Of a stretch of 64,000 nucleotides of DNA, positions 25,853-34,668 are shown piece by piece; within the stretch, counting starts at the first letter, position 1; each line of letters begins with the position of its first letter. Source of the stretch: CAMAVH01 sp046297835 (GTDB lineage: Bacteria > Pseudomonadota > Alphaproteobacteria > SMXQ01); the NCBI GenBank assembly GCA_046297835.1, contig JBKBHI010000006.1:124001-188000 (forward strand), given 5' to 3'. Below the pieces are notes generated by a model, which worked only from the letters and a program-made list of their open reading frames with translations, did not search any database and was not told the DNA's origin. A program made the translations under genes and the position numbers.

Positions 25853-26812
25853 GTGAGCGACGCCGCCCTGCAGATGCGCAACGCGTCTCCGGCCTATTCG
25901 GCCGAGAGCGAAGCCGCGTCGCCGCGCGTCTCCGATTTCGTCGCGCTGCTGAAGCCGCGGGTGATGTCGCTCGTGGTGTTCAGCGGGCTCGCCGGCCTGC
26001 TGATCGCGCCGGGCGAGATCCATCCGCTGATCGCCGCCGTCGCCATCTTCTGCATCGCCATCGGCTCGGGCGCGTCGGGCGCGATCAACATGTGGTACGA
26101 GCGCGACATCGACGCGCTGATGGGCCGCACCAAGAACCGCCCGCTGCCCGCCGGCCGCATGGAGCCGGGCGCCGCCATCGCCTTCGGCGTCACTCTCGCC
26201 ATCGCCGCCGTCGTGCTGATGGGCCTGATCGTCAACTGGACCGCCGCGATCCTGCTGGCCATGGCCGAGGCGTTCTACGTCTTCGTCTACACCGTCTGGC
26301 TCAAGCGCCGCACGCCGCAGAACATCGTCATCGGCGGCGCGGCCGGGGCGTTCCCGCCGATGATCGGCTGGGCCGCGGTCGGCGGCGACATCGCGCTGCT
26401 GCCGGTCCTGCTGTTCGCCATCATCTTCATGTGGACGCCGCCGCACTTCTGGGCGCTGGCGCTCTACCGCTCGGGCGATTACGCCCGCGCCGGCGTGCCG
26501 ATGCTGCCCGTGGTCGCCGGCGCGAAGGCGACCAAGCGCCAGATCCTGCTCTATTCGCTGCTGCTCGCGCCGCTCACGCTCGCGCCGTGGGCGCTCGATC
26601 TCGCCGGCGCGCTCTACGGCGCGTGCGCCGCCGCGCTCGGCGCGATCTTCCTCGCCTTGGCCGTCGCCGTGCAGTTCGACGAAACCGAGCGCGCGCCGCG
26701 CCGCCTGTTCGCCTATTCGATCCTCTACCTGTTCCTGCTGCTGAGCGCCGTGGTCGCCGATTCGCTGCTCGGCCTCGCGCCCGCCGCCGCCGCCTGGAGC
26801 TTGCAACTGTGA
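25853..26812 (+). CDS. ctaB: Protoheme IX farnesyltransferase (heme O synthase)
   Basis: UbiA-superfamily membrane enzyme that farnesylates heme b to heme o for the aa3 oxidase. 319 residues. The Asp motif NMWYERDIDALMGRTKNRPLP is complete, followed by YTVWLKRRTPQNIVIGGAAGAFPPMIGW and MWTPPHFWALAL. GTG start after GAGTGAGGA. The stop overlaps the next small gene by one base (TGATG). Confidence 0.96.
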   Translation: MSDAALQMRNASPAYSAESEAASPRVSDFVALLKPRVMSLVVFSGLAGLLIAPGEIHPLIAAVAIFCIAIGSGASGAINMWYERDIDALMGRTKNRPLPAGRMEPGAAIAFGVTLAIAAVVLMGLIVNWTAAILLAMAEAFYVFVYTVWLKRRTPQNIVIGGAAGAFPPMIGWAAVGGDIALLPVLLFAIIFMWTPPHFWALALYRSGDYARAGVPMLPVVAGAKATKRQILLYSLLLAPLTLAPWALDLAGALYGACAAALGAIFLALAVAVQFDETERAPRRLFAYSILYLFLLLSAVVADSLLGLAPAAAAWSLQL

Positions 26813-26931
26813 TGGCCCGGCACGACAAGAACCTCCGCAAGCGCAATCTGGCGCTGCTCGCCGTCCTCGCCGGGCTGGTCGCGCTGTTCTACGCCGTGAC
26901 CATCGTCAAGATCGCGGGGAACATCGGATGA
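26812..26931 (+). CDS. Small single-TM protein between ctaB and ctaG (CoxF-like)
   Basis: A 39-residue ORF that starts MARHDKNLRKRN and then has one transmembrane helix (ALLAVLAGLVALFYAVTIV). Its start overlaps the ctaB stop (TGATG) and its stop overlaps the ctaG start (ATGATG), so it is translationally locked into the oxidase operon. Other alphaproteobacteria carry a similar short one-helix protein here, sometimes called CoxF. A role in oxidase assembly is inferred from position only. Confidence 0.75.
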   Translation: MARHDKNLRKRNLALLAVLAGLVALFYAVTIVKIAGNIG

Positions 26932-27515
26932 TGGACCTGAAGCGCCGCAACCGGTTCACCGCCTTCGCCGCCGCCAGCGTCGTCGCCGGCATGGTCGGCA
27001 TGAGCTACGCCGCCGTGCCGCTGTACGAGCTGTTCTGCCAAGTCACGGGCTTCGGCGGCACGCCGATGCGCGCCGACGCCGCGCCGCACGAGATTCTCGA
27101 CCGCGACGTGACCGTGCGCCTCAACGCCGACGTCGGCCAGGGCTTGGCGTGGAAATTCCAGCCGCTCAAGCGCGACGTCACGCTGAAGGTCGGCGAGGAG
27201 ACGCTGGCCTTCTACCGGGCGACCAACGTTTCGGACAAGCCGATCGTCGGCATGGCGACGTTCAACGTCACGCCCGACAAGGCCGGCCAGTATTTCAACA
27301 AGATCGCCTGCTTCTGCTTCACCGAGCAGCGGCTCGAGCCGGGCCAGTCGATCGACATGCCGGTGACGTTCTTCGTCGATCCGCGCATCGCGCAGGACCG
27401 CAACCTCGACGACGTCCACGACATCACGCTTTCCTACACCTTCTTCCCCGTCGACAAGCCGACGAGCCGCGAGACCGCGGCCGCGCCGAGCGCGTCCGAA
27501 CGGACCGTCAACTGA
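26928..27515 (+). CDS. ctaG: Cytochrome c oxidase assembly protein CtaG/Cox11
   Basis: Membrane-anchored copper chaperone that delivers CuB to subunit I. 195 residues: one N-terminal transmembrane helix (about 10-30, including SYAAVPLYELFCQVTGFGG) and a periplasmic immunoglobulin-like domain with the copper motif Cys128-Phe-Cys130-Phe (ACFCFTEQ). ELFCQ supplies the third conserved Cys. ATG at 26928 or the adjacent ATG at 26931 could both serve. Confidence 0.96.
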   Translation: MMDLKRRNRFTAFAAASVVAGMVGMSYAAVPLYELFCQVTGFGGTPMRADAAPHEILDRDVTVRLNADVGQGLAWKFQPLKRDVTLKVGEETLAFYRATNVSDKPIVGMATFNVTPDKAGQYFNKIACFCFTEQRLEPGQSIDMPVTFFVDPRIAQDRNLDDVHDITLSYTFFPVDKPTSRETAAAPSASERTVN

Positions 27516-27564
27516 GTTCAAGCGCTTCAGCGAGCGCACCTAAGCGAGCACAAGGGACCGCGAC

Positions 27565-28383
27565 ATGAGCACGACCCACGACGCACCGAAACATCCGTAC
27601 CATCTGGTCGATCCGAGCCCGTGGCCCTTGCTCGGCTCGATCGCGGCCGGCGCGCTCGCGGTCGGCGCGGTGCTGTTCATGCACAACGAGGGTCCGTGGC
27701 TGATGATCGTCGGCTTCGCCTCGGTGATCTTCGTCATGGCGATGTGGTGGCGCGACGTCATCCGCGAGGGCGAATACGGCGGCTTCCACACCCAGGTCGT
27801 GCAGATCGGCCTGCGCTACGGCATGGCGCTGTTCATCGCCTCGGAAGTGATGTTCTTCGTCGCCTTCTTCTGGGCCTATTTCAACGCCGCCCTGTTCCCG
27901 ACCGAAGCCATCGGCCACGTCTGGCCGCCGGCCGAGATCGCCACCTTCAATCCGTGGGATCTGCCGTTCCTCAACACGCTGATCCTGCTGACCTCGGGCG
28001 CGTCGCTGACCTGGGCGCACCACGCGCTGATCGAAGGCAACCGCAAGGACGCGATCCGCGGCCTCGCCATCACCGTCGCGCTCGGCCTGATCTTCACCTG
28101 CGTGCAGGCCTACGAATACGCCCACGCCGCCTTCGGCTTCTCGGAAGGCATCTACCCCTCGACCTTCTACATGGCGACCGGCTTCCACGGCTTCCATGTC
28201 ATCGTCGGCACGACCTTCCTGATCGTCTGCCTCGTCCGGCTGATGAAGGGCCATTTCAAGCCCGACCATCACGTCGGCCTCGAAGCCGCCGCCTGGTATT
28301 GGCACTTCGTCGACGTGGTCTGGCTGTTCCTGTTCGCCGCCATCTACTGGTGGGGCGCGGGCTCGAACATCGCCGTGCACTAA
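27565..28383 (+). CDS. ctaE: Cytochrome c oxidase subunit III
   Basis: A 272-residue seven-helix subunit III of aa3 oxidase. Conserved features: HPYHLVDPSPWPLLGS at the N-terminus, SEVMFFVAFFWAYF with the conserved Glu, the LLTSGASLTWAHHALIEG loop, and GFHGFHVIVGTTFLIVCLVR. A good AAGGGA ribosome site precedes the ATG. A GC-rich hairpin with a short T-rich tail follows the stop, so downstream genes may be expressed at lower level. Confidence 0.97.
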   Translation: MSTTHDAPKHPYHLVDPSPWPLLGSIAAGALAVGAVLFMHNEGPWLMIVGFASVIFVMAMWWRDVIREGEYGGFHTQVVQIGLRYGMALFIASEVMFFVAFFWAYFNAALFPTEAIGHVWPPAEIATFNPWDLPFLNTLILLTSGASLTWAHHALIEGNRKDAIRGLAITVALGLIFTCVQAYEYAHAAFGFSEGIYPSTFYMATGFHGFHVIVGTTFLIVCLVRLMKGHFKPDHHVGLEAAAWYWHFVDVVWLFLFAAIYWWGAGSNIAVH

Positions 28384-28388
28384 CGGGC

Positions 28389-28419
28389 AAATGGCCGCCG
28401 GATCGCCCGGCGGCCATTT
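28389..28419 (+). terminator. Hairpin after ctaE (attenuator or terminator)
   Basis: Perfect 13-bp stem AAATGGCCGCCGG / CCGGCGGCCATTT with a five-base loop, starting 6 bp after the ctaE stop and followed by a T/C-rich stretch. It lies inside the operon, upstream of DUF983 and surf1, so partial termination or mRNA 3'-end protection is more likely than a complete stop. Confidence 0.6.
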
Positions 28420-28437
28420 CCCTTTCCGGAGACCGCT

Positions 28438-28809
28438 TTGCCCGATCGGCTGCCTGATCCGGCGGCCTCGCCCTGGCGGGCGGGCCTGCTGTGCCGCTGC
28501 CCGCGCTGCGGCCGCGGCGCGCTGTTCGCCGGCCTGCTGACCGTCGCGCCGGCCTGCGCCGTCTGTGGCCTCGATCTCGCGGCGCAGGATTCCGGCGACG
28601 GCCCGGCGGTTTTCGTCATCCTCGTCCTTGGCGCGATCGTCGTCGGCCTGGCCCTGGCGGTCGAGCTGACCTTCGCGCCGCCCTTGTGGCTGCACATGGT
28701 CCTATGGCCGCCGCTCGTGCTCGGCGGCGCGATCGCGCTGCTGCGTCCCTTCAAGGCGACGCTGATCGCGTTCCAGTATCGCCACCGCGTCGCGGGGTTA
28801 GGTTCGTGA
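28438..28809 (+). CDS. DUF983 family membrane protein
   Basis: A 123-residue protein usually found in alphaproteobacterial oxidase operons. It has two CxxC pairs in the N-terminal part (CRCPRCGRG and CAVCGLDL), suggesting a zinc-ribbon-like knuckle. Two hydrophobic helices follow (about 57-77 and 80-100). TTG start with GGAG upstream. The stop overlaps the GTG of surf1 (GTGA). Its molecular function is unknown. Confidence 0.88.
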   Translation: MPDRLPDPAASPWRAGLLCRCPRCGRGALFAGLLTVAPACAVCGLDLAAQDSGDGPAVFVILVLGAIVVGLALAVELTFAPPLWLHMVLWPPLVLGGAIALLRPFKATLIAFQYRHRVAGLGS

Positions 28810-29558
28810 CGTTCGCCTTCAAGCCGCGCCTGATCCCGACGCTGATCGCCCTGCCGCTGTTCCTGACGCTGCTCGGCCTCGGCGTCTGGCAGTTGGAGCG
28901 GCGCGAATGGAAGACGGCGCTGCTCGCCGACATCGAGGCGCGCCTCGCCATGCCGCCGGCGGCGCTGGTCGATCTCTTGCCGCTCGGCCCGGCCGCCAAT
29001 TACCGCCCGGTTTACGTCGTCGGCGTCTATCGCCACGACCGCGAGATGCTGGTGCAGGCGCGCACCCACGAGGGCCAAATCGGCGTGCAAGTGGTGACGC
29101 CGTTCCAGCTCATCGAGGAGCGCAGCGCCGAGGATGCCGGCAGCGGCGTCAAGGTGCGGGCCGAGGCGGTGCTGGTCAATCGCGGCTGGGTGCCGCTGGA
29201 GATGCGCGATCCCAAGACGCGGGCGGACAGCCAGCCGGCCGGCGAGATGGTCGTCACCGGCCTGCTGCGCTGGCCCGCCGCGCCGGGCTGGTTCACGCCC
29301 AAGAACGATCCGGCGCGCAACCAGTGGTATTGGATGGAGGTTCCGGCCATGGCGGAGACCTCCAACCTGCGCGACTTGGTGCCGGCCTATATCGAATTGG
29401 GCCGCAACGCGGCCGCGCCCGACGCGCTTCCCATCGGCGGCCAGACCATCGTCCGCCTGCCCAACAACCATTTGCAGTACGCGCTGACCTGGTTCGCCCT
29501 AGCGGCGGCGCTGCTCGCGACCTACATCTTATCCCAGCGCCGCCGTTCCGGCGGCTGA
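28806..29558 (+). CDS. SURF1 family cytochrome oxidase biogenesis protein
   Basis: Assembly factor linked to heme a insertion into subunit I. 250 residues, with transmembrane helices at both ends (LIPTLIALPLFLTLLGLGVW and YALTWFALAAALLATYIL) flanking a periplasmic domain. Conserved GVWQLERREWK at the N-terminus and NHLQYALTWF at the C-terminus. GTG start overlapping the DUF983 stop. The stop is itself overlapped by a 19-codon ORF that bridges to the next gene. Confidence 0.94.
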   Translation: MTFAFKPRLIPTLIALPLFLTLLGLGVWQLERREWKTALLADIEARLAMPPAALVDLLPLGPAANYRPVYVVGVYRHDREMLVQARTHEGQIGVQVVTPFQLIEERSAEDAGSGVKVRAEAVLVNRGWVPLEMRDPKTRADSQPAGEMVVTGLLRWPAAPGWFTPKNDPARNQWYWMEVPAMAETSNLRDLVPAYIELGRNAAAPDALPIGGQTIVRLPNNHLQYALTWFALAAALLATYILSQRRRSGG

Positions 29559-29617
29559 TGTCCAAAACCGCCGTTCCGGCGCTTGATCCAGCCGTTAAAC
29601 CGAAAGCCCGCCCATGA
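29558..29617 (+). CDS. Possible 19-codon coupling ORF (uncertain)
   Basis: MSKTAVPALDPAVKPKARP. The ATG overlaps the surf1 stop (TGATG) and the TGA overlaps the ATG of the M32 peptidase (ATGATG). The M32 start has no visible ribosome site, so this short frame could carry ribosomes across by reinitiation. It may equally be chance. No homology can be claimed. Confidence 0.2.
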   Translation: MSKTAVPALDPAVKPKARP

Positions 29618-31149
29618 TGGATGCCGACCGCGCCGAATCGCCCCTGTCCCAGCATCAGCAGCCCTATAGCGAGCTGGAAGCGCGCTTCGGCCGCATCAAC
29701 CAGCTCGGCGACATCGCCGGGATGCTGCAATGGGACATGGCGGCGATGATGCCGGCGGGCGGCGCGGAAACCCGGGCCAGCCAGCTCGCGACGCTGAAAG
29801 TGATGGCGCACGAGCTGCTGACCGACCCGCTGACCGCCGACCTGCTCGACGCCGCCGAGCACGATTGGGCCGACGCGCTCGATCCGTGGCAGCGCGGCAA
29901 TCTGCGCGAGATGCGCCACGCCCAGCGCCGCGCCACCGCCGTGCCGGCCGACCTCGTCTCGGCCCTGTCGCTCGCCGCCTCGCGCTGCGAGCAGGTCTGG
30001 CGCAAGGCGCGCGCCGAGAGCGATTTCGCCATGGTGCTGCCGCTGATGAAAGAGCAGCTGAAATTGGTGCGCGAGCAATCGAAGATCCTCGCCGGGGCGC
30101 TCAAGCTCTCGCCTTACGACGCGCTGCTCGACGGCTATGAGCCGGACGGCCGCTCGGCCGAGATCGACATGGTGTTCGACGATCTCGCGATCTTCCTGCC
30201 CGATTTCATCGGCCGCGCGCTCGATCATCAAGCGTCGAAAGACGCGCCCATAAAGCCCAAGGGGCCATTCTCCATCGAGGCGCAGCGCCAGCTCGGCCTG
30301 AAGTTGATGGGCATCGTCGGCTTCGATTTCGAGCACGGCCGCTTGGACACCAGCCATCATCCGTTCTGCGGCGGCGTGCCCGACGACGTGCGCATCACCA
30401 CGCGCTACGACAAGGCCGATTTCATGAGCTCGCTGATGGGCGTGCTGCACGAGACCGGCCATGCGCTTTACGAGCAGGGCCTGCCGGCGCGTTGGCGCGG
30501 CCAGCCGGTCGGCTATGCGCGCGGCATGAGCATGCACGAAAGCCAGTCGCTGCTGATCGAGATGCAGGCCTGCCGCTCGCGGGAGTTCATCTCCTTCGCC
30601 GCGCCGCTGATGCGCGAGGCGTTCAACAAGTCCGGCCCGGAATGGGAGGCGGACAACCTCCACCGGCTCTATGCCCGCGTCGAGCGCGGCTTCATCCGCG
30701 TCGATGCCGACGAGGCGACCTATCCTGCCCATGTCATCCTGCGCTACCGGCTGGAGAAGGCGATGATCGCCGGCGATCTCGAACCCATCGACCTGCCCGG
30801 CGCCTGGTATGCCGGCATGGAGAAGCTGCTCGGCATCCGTCCGCCCGACGACGCGCGCGGCTGCCTGCAGGACATCCACTGGTACGACGGGGCCTGGGGC
30901 TATTTCCCGACCTACACGCTGGGCGCGATGACGGCGGCGCAATTGTTCGCCGCGGCGGAAGCGGAGATGCCGGAACTGCGCGGCGATCTGGCGCGCGGCG
31001 ATTTCGCCGCCCTGGTCGGCTGGCTGCGCCGCAACGTGCACGGCAAGGCCTCGGCGATCAGCGGCCGCGACATCCTGATCCAGGCCACGGCCCGGCCGCT
31101 CGACGCCGCCGTCTTCAAGGCCCATCTGGAACGCCGTTATCTCTCTTAA
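29614..31149 (+). CDS. M32 family carboxypeptidase (thermostable carboxypeptidase Taq-like)
   Basis: Zinc metallocarboxypeptidase that releases C-terminal residues. 511 residues, typical length, all helical. The zinc motif His279-Glu280-x2-His283 (LHETGHALYEQG) is followed by the ESQSLLIEMQ motif and GYFPTYTLGAMTAAQLF. There is no signal peptide, so cytosolic. No ribosome site is visible, and upstream coupling is possible. The stop is followed by 84 bp before thrC. Confidence 0.95.
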   Translation: MMDADRAESPLSQHQQPYSELEARFGRINQLGDIAGMLQWDMAAMMPAGGAETRASQLATLKVMAHELLTDPLTADLLDAAEHDWADALDPWQRGNLREMRHAQRRATAVPADLVSALSLAASRCEQVWRKARAESDFAMVLPLMKEQLKLVREQSKILAGALKLSPYDALLDGYEPDGRSAEIDMVFDDLAIFLPDFIGRALDHQASKDAPIKPKGPFSIEAQRQLGLKLMGIVGFDFEHGRLDTSHHPFCGGVPDDVRITTRYDKADFMSSLMGVLHETGHALYEQGLPARWRGQPVGYARGMSMHESQSLLIEMQACRSREFISFAAPLMREAFNKSGPEWEADNLHRLYARVERGFIRVDADEATYPAHVILRYRLEKAMIAGDLEPIDLPGAWYAGMEKLLGIRPPDDARGCLQDIHWYDGAWGYFPTYTLGAMTAAQLFAAAEAEMPELRGDLARGDFAALVGWLRRNVHGKASAISGRDILIQATARPLDAAVFKAHLERRYLS

Positions 31150-31233
31150 CCCATTGGTATAGTTGGGGAAGTCCGAGCCTTGCCGGCCCCGGCGGGCCCC
31201 TTTAGTCTCGGCCATCCCATTCAGGAGTGCGTT

Positions 31234-32658
31234 TTGCGCTACATCAGCACCCGGGGAGCGGCGACGCCGCTCCGCTTCGACGACGTTCTGCTCGCCGGCC
31301 TCGCCCGCGACGGCGGCCTTTATGTGCCCGAAAGCTGGCCGCAATTCTCGGCCGCCGACATCCGCGCCATGGCCGGGCTGCCCTATCACGAGATCGCCTA
31401 TCGCGTGATGGCGCCCTTCGTCGAAGGGGCCATTGACCAGGCCGTGTTCAAGCGCATCGTCGCCGAGACCTACGCCGGCTTCGGCCATAGCGCCGTCGCG
31501 CCCTTGAAGCAGCTGTCGCCGAACGAGTGGGTGCTGGAGCTGTTCCACGGGCCGACCCTGGCGTTCAAGGATTACGCCATGCAGCTGCTCGGCCGGCTGT
31601 TCGACCATGCGCTGCGCGAGCGCGGCGCGCGCGTCACCATCGTCGGCGCGACCTCGGGCGATACCGGCTCGGCGGCCATCGAAGCCTGCCGCGGGCGCGA
31701 CGCCATCGACATCGTCATCCTGCATCCCAAGGGCCGCACCTCCGAAGTGCAGCGCCGCCAGATGACGACCGTCATGGACGGCAACGTGCACAACGTCGCC
31801 GTCGAAGGCACGTTCGACGATTGCCAGGATTTGCTGAAAGGCCTGTTCAACGACATCCCGTTCCGCGACGAGGTTTCTTTGAGCGGCGTCAACTCGATCA
31901 ACTGGGCGCGCATTCTCGGCCAGATCGCCTATTACTTCGTCGCCGCCGTCGCGCTCGGCGCGCCGGAGCGGAAATTGCGCTTCGCCGTGCCGACCGGCAA
32001 TTTCGGCAACATCTATGCCGGCTACGCCGCGCGCGCCATGGGCCTGCCGATCGAGCAGCTGGTGCTCGTCACCAACAGCAACGACATCCTGGCGCGCACG
32101 TTGGCGAGCGGCGAGATGAGCATCGGCGCGGTGCATCCGTCGCTCAGCCCGAGCATGGACATCCAGGTGGCGAGCAATTTCGAGCGTCTGCTGTTCGATC
32201 TCTACGGCCGCGACGGCAAGAAGCTCGCCGCCGACATGGAAGGCTTCCGCAAGACCGGCGCGCTGTCGCTCGGCGCCAACCTCTTGGATTCGGCGCGCCG
32301 CGTCTTCGCCGGCGCGCGCGTCGACGACGCAGAGACCGTCGCGACCATCGCCGAGGCGTTCAAGGCGACGGGCGAGGTGCTCGATCCGCACACCGCCGTC
32401 GGCCTCGCCGGCGGCCGTTCCGCGGCGCATGACGGGCATAACCCGACAGTGGTGCTGGCGACCGCCCATCCGGCGAAATTTCCCGATGCGGTGGAAAAGG
32501 CCATCGGCCTCAAGCCGGCGCTGCCGCCGCGCCTCGCCGATCTCATGACCAAGCCGGAGCGCATGACGGTGCTGCCCAACGATCTCGCGCCGCTCAAGGA
32601 GTTCGTGCGCAAACACGCGCGCGCGGCCCATGGCGCGGTGGGGAGTCCCGCCGCATGA
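31234..32658 (+). CDS. thrC: Threonine synthase
   Basis: PLP enzyme that converts O-phosphohomoserine to threonine. 474 residues. The PLP lysine is Lys112 in FHGPTLAFKDYAMQLLG, and the phosphate-binding loop is in VGATSGDTGSAAIEA. I place the start at TTG 31234, giving MRYISTRG, because AGGAG lies 7 bp upstream and the family begins exactly so; an ATG 54 bp upstream adds unrelated residues. It overlaps the M16 peptidase by four bases. thrB is 7 kb away. Confidence 0.95.
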   Translation: MRYISTRGAATPLRFDDVLLAGLARDGGLYVPESWPQFSAADIRAMAGLPYHEIAYRVMAPFVEGAIDQAVFKRIVAETYAGFGHSAVAPLKQLSPNEWVLELFHGPTLAFKDYAMQLLGRLFDHALRERGARVTIVGATSGDTGSAAIEACRGRDAIDIVILHPKGRTSEVQRRQMTTVMDGNVHNVAVEGTFDDCQDLLKGLFNDIPFRDEVSLSGVNSINWARILGQIAYYFVAAVALGAPERKLRFAVPTGNFGNIYAGYAARAMGLPIEQLVLVTNSNDILARTLASGEMSIGAVHPSLSPSMDIQVASNFERLLFDLYGRDGKKLAADMEGFRKTGALSLGANLLDSARRVFAGARVDDAETVATIAEAFKATGEVLDPHTAVGLAGGRSAAHDGHNPTVVLATAHPAKFPDAVEKAIGLKPALPPRLADLMTKPERMTVLPNDLAPLKEFVRKHARAAHGAVGSPAA

Positions 32659-33911
32659 GCGTGCGCATCACCACTCTGCCGAGCGGCCTGCGCGTCGTCA
32701 CCGACCATATTCCCCATGTGGAATCGGCGGCGGTCGGCGTCTGGGTCGATGTCGGCGCGCGCCACGAGGCGGCCGAGGTCAACGGCGTCGCGCATCTTTT
32801 GGAGCATATGGCCTTCAAGGGCACGGAAACGCGCGACGCGCGGCGCATCGCCGAGGAGATCGAGGCGGTCGGCGGCAGCGTCAACGCCTACACCTCGCGC
32901 GAGAACACCGCCTATTACGCCCGCGTGCTGAAGGCCGACGTGCCGCTGGCAGTCGACATCCTCTCCGACATCCTCCAGCACTCGACCTTCGACGAGACCG
33001 AGCTGGCGCGCGAACGCGCGGTCATCCTCCAGGAGATCGGCCAGAGCTTCGACACGCCGGAAGATCTGATCTTCGACCAGATGCAGGAAACGCTCTATCC
33101 CGACCAGCCGCTCGGCCGGCCGATCCTCGGCACCGAAGCCCTGATCAAGAGCATCCCGCGCGACGACATCGCCGGCTACATGAAGCGTCACTACATGGCC
33201 CCGGCTATGGTCCTGGCGGCGGCGGGCAATGTCGATCATGCCGCGCTGGTGGCCCAGGCCGAACGCGCGTTTTCCGAAATCGGCCAAGGCGGGCCGGCCC
33301 AGCCCGCGCCGGCGCGCTACGCCGGCGGCGAGCGCTACGAGAACCGCGACTTCGAGCAGGTGCATTTCACCCTCGGCTTCGACGGCGTGCCTTATGGCGA
33401 TCCCGACTATTACGCCGTCAACGTGCTGTCCTATCTGCTCGGCGGCGGCATGTCGTCGCGCCTGTTCCAGGAAATCCGCGAGAAGCGCGGGCTGGTCTAC
33501 AGCATCTACAGCTTCACCTCGCCTTACCGCGATGGCGGCAATTTCGGCGTTTACGCCGGCACCGGCGAGACGGAAGTCGAGGAGCTGGTGCCGGTGCTGT
33601 GCGACGAATTGCAGAAGGTGACGGTGGCGGTGGACGGCGAGGAGCTGGCGCGCACCAAGGCGCAGATGAAAGCCGGCCTGTTGATGTCGCTCGAAAGCAC
33701 CTCGTCGCGCTGCGAGCGGCTGGCGCACAACATGCTGATCCACGGCCGCGCTTACAGCTATCAGGAGATCATCGACAAGATCGACGCGGTGGACGCGGCG
33801 GCGGTGACGGCGGCGGCGCGCCGCGTCATGCGCAGCAAGCCGACGGTCGCCGCGCTCGGGCCGGTCAAGCGGCTCGAACGCATGGCGCCGATCGCCTCGC
33901 GGTTTTCTTGA
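32655..33911 (+). CDS. M16 family zinc peptidase (processing-peptidase-like)
   Basis: A 418-residue pitrilysin-type peptidase resembling mitochondrial processing peptidase beta subunit. The inverted zinc motif His47-x2-Glu50-His51 (HLLEHMAFKGT) is intact, with the distal Glu in the ETELARERAVILQEI block. The glycine-rich region LLGGGMSSRLFQEIREKRGLVY is present. Cytosolic by sequence. The ATG overlaps the thrC stop (ATGA), an arrangement common in alphaproteobacteria. Confidence 0.94.
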   Translation: MSVRITTLPSGLRVVTDHIPHVESAAVGVWVDVGARHEAAEVNGVAHLLEHMAFKGTETRDARRIAEEIEAVGGSVNAYTSRENTAYYARVLKADVPLAVDILSDILQHSTFDETELARERAVILQEIGQSFDTPEDLIFDQMQETLYPDQPLGRPILGTEALIKSIPRDDIAGYMKRHYMAPAMVLAAAGNVDHAALVAQAERAFSEIGQGGPAQPAPARYAGGERYENRDFEQVHFTLGFDGVPYGDPDYYAVNVLSYLLGGGMSSRLFQEIREKRGLVYSIYSFTSPYRDGGNFGVYAGTGETEVEELVPVLCDELQKVTVAVDGEELARTKAQMKAGLLMSLESTSSRCERLAHNMLIHGRAYSYQEIIDKIDAVDAAAVTAAARRVMRSKPTVAALGPVKRLERMAPIASRFS

Positions 33912-33987
33912 GCGGTTTTCCTGACGGATATCCGTCAGCCAGAAGGGGAGAGCGATCCTGCTGGGCTTTTTTCGCCGCATCGTTCCC

Positions 33988-34668
33988 ATGCCGGACATCC
34001 GCCTGACCGGCGAGCGCGTGCTGTTGCGCCCGCCGCGCGACGGCGACTACGCGCAATGGGCCGACCTGCGCGCCGCCTCGCGCGATTTCCTGACGCCGTG
34101 GGAGCCGACCTGGCCGCGCGACGCGCTGACGCGCGGCTGCTGGCGTCGCCGCCTCAGGCATTACGGCGAGGAATGGCGTCTCGGCGCGAGCTACAGCTTC
34201 ATGATCTTCCGCCTCAACGACCTGGCTTTGATGGGCGGCATCACCCTGTCGAACGTGCGGCGCGGCGTCGCCCAGGCCGGCACCATCGGCTATTGGGTCG
34301 GCCAGACCTTCGCGCGTCAGGGGGTGATGACCGAGGCGGTCGGCCTGACGCTGCGCTTCGCCTATGAGGAGCTCGGGCTGCACCGCGTCGAGGCGGCCTG
34401 CCTGCCGGACAACGCCCCGAGCCGCGGGCTGCTCAAGAAATGCGGGTTCCAGGAAGAAGGCTACGCGCCGCAATATCTCAAGATCGACGGCGCGTGGCGC
34501 GACCATGTGCTGTTCGCCAAACTCGAACCGCTGAGTTCGCCGCACGGCGCGCGCGCGGCGGGCTCGTCTCAGGCCCCGTCTCAGGCGTGGCCGGCGTCGC
34601 CCGAGAGCATGGAACCGTCGACGCCCAGCTTGGCCAGGGCCCTGTCCCATTTGGTGTCGAGGTCGTGA
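33988..34668 (+). CDS. GNAT family acetyltransferase (RimJ-like)
   Basis: A 226-residue GNAT protein that probably acetylates a protein N-terminus, with RIVP.. RLTGERVLLRPPRDGD at the start, QAGTIGYWVGQTFARQGVMTEA as the acetyl-CoA loop, and GLHRVEAACLPDNAPSRGLLKKCGF. The ATG at 33988 has no ribosome site. In-frame CTG codons at 33958/33961 sit 7-10 bp after GGGGAG and would add LLGFFRRIVP, so a non-ATG start is possible. The last 29 codons run antisense over the end of yqgE and look like low-complexity read-through. Confidence 0.85.
   Translation: MPDIRLTGERVLLRPPRDGDYAQWADLRAASRDFLTPWEPTWPRDALTRGCWRRRLRHYGEEWRLGASYSFMIFRLNDLALMGGITLSNVRRGVAQAGTIGYWVGQTFARQGVMTEAVGLTLRFAYEELGLHRVEAACLPDNAPSRGLLKKCGFQEEGYAPQYLKIDGAWRDHVLFAKLEPLSSPHGARAAGSSQAPSQAWPASPESMEPSTPSLARALSHLVSRS

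Noticed and set aside
23179..25881. Very long open frame antisense to the oxidase genes, rich in Asp, His, Arg and Val
   Set aside because: It is the complement of well-conserved ctaC/ctaD genes, has low-complexity composition, and follows from high GC at third positions.
29293..32631. Antisense frame of over 1100 codons across the M32 peptidase and thrC
   Set aside because: Shadow of two conserved genes, with no domain, no ribosome site, and Arg/Ala/Gly-biased composition.
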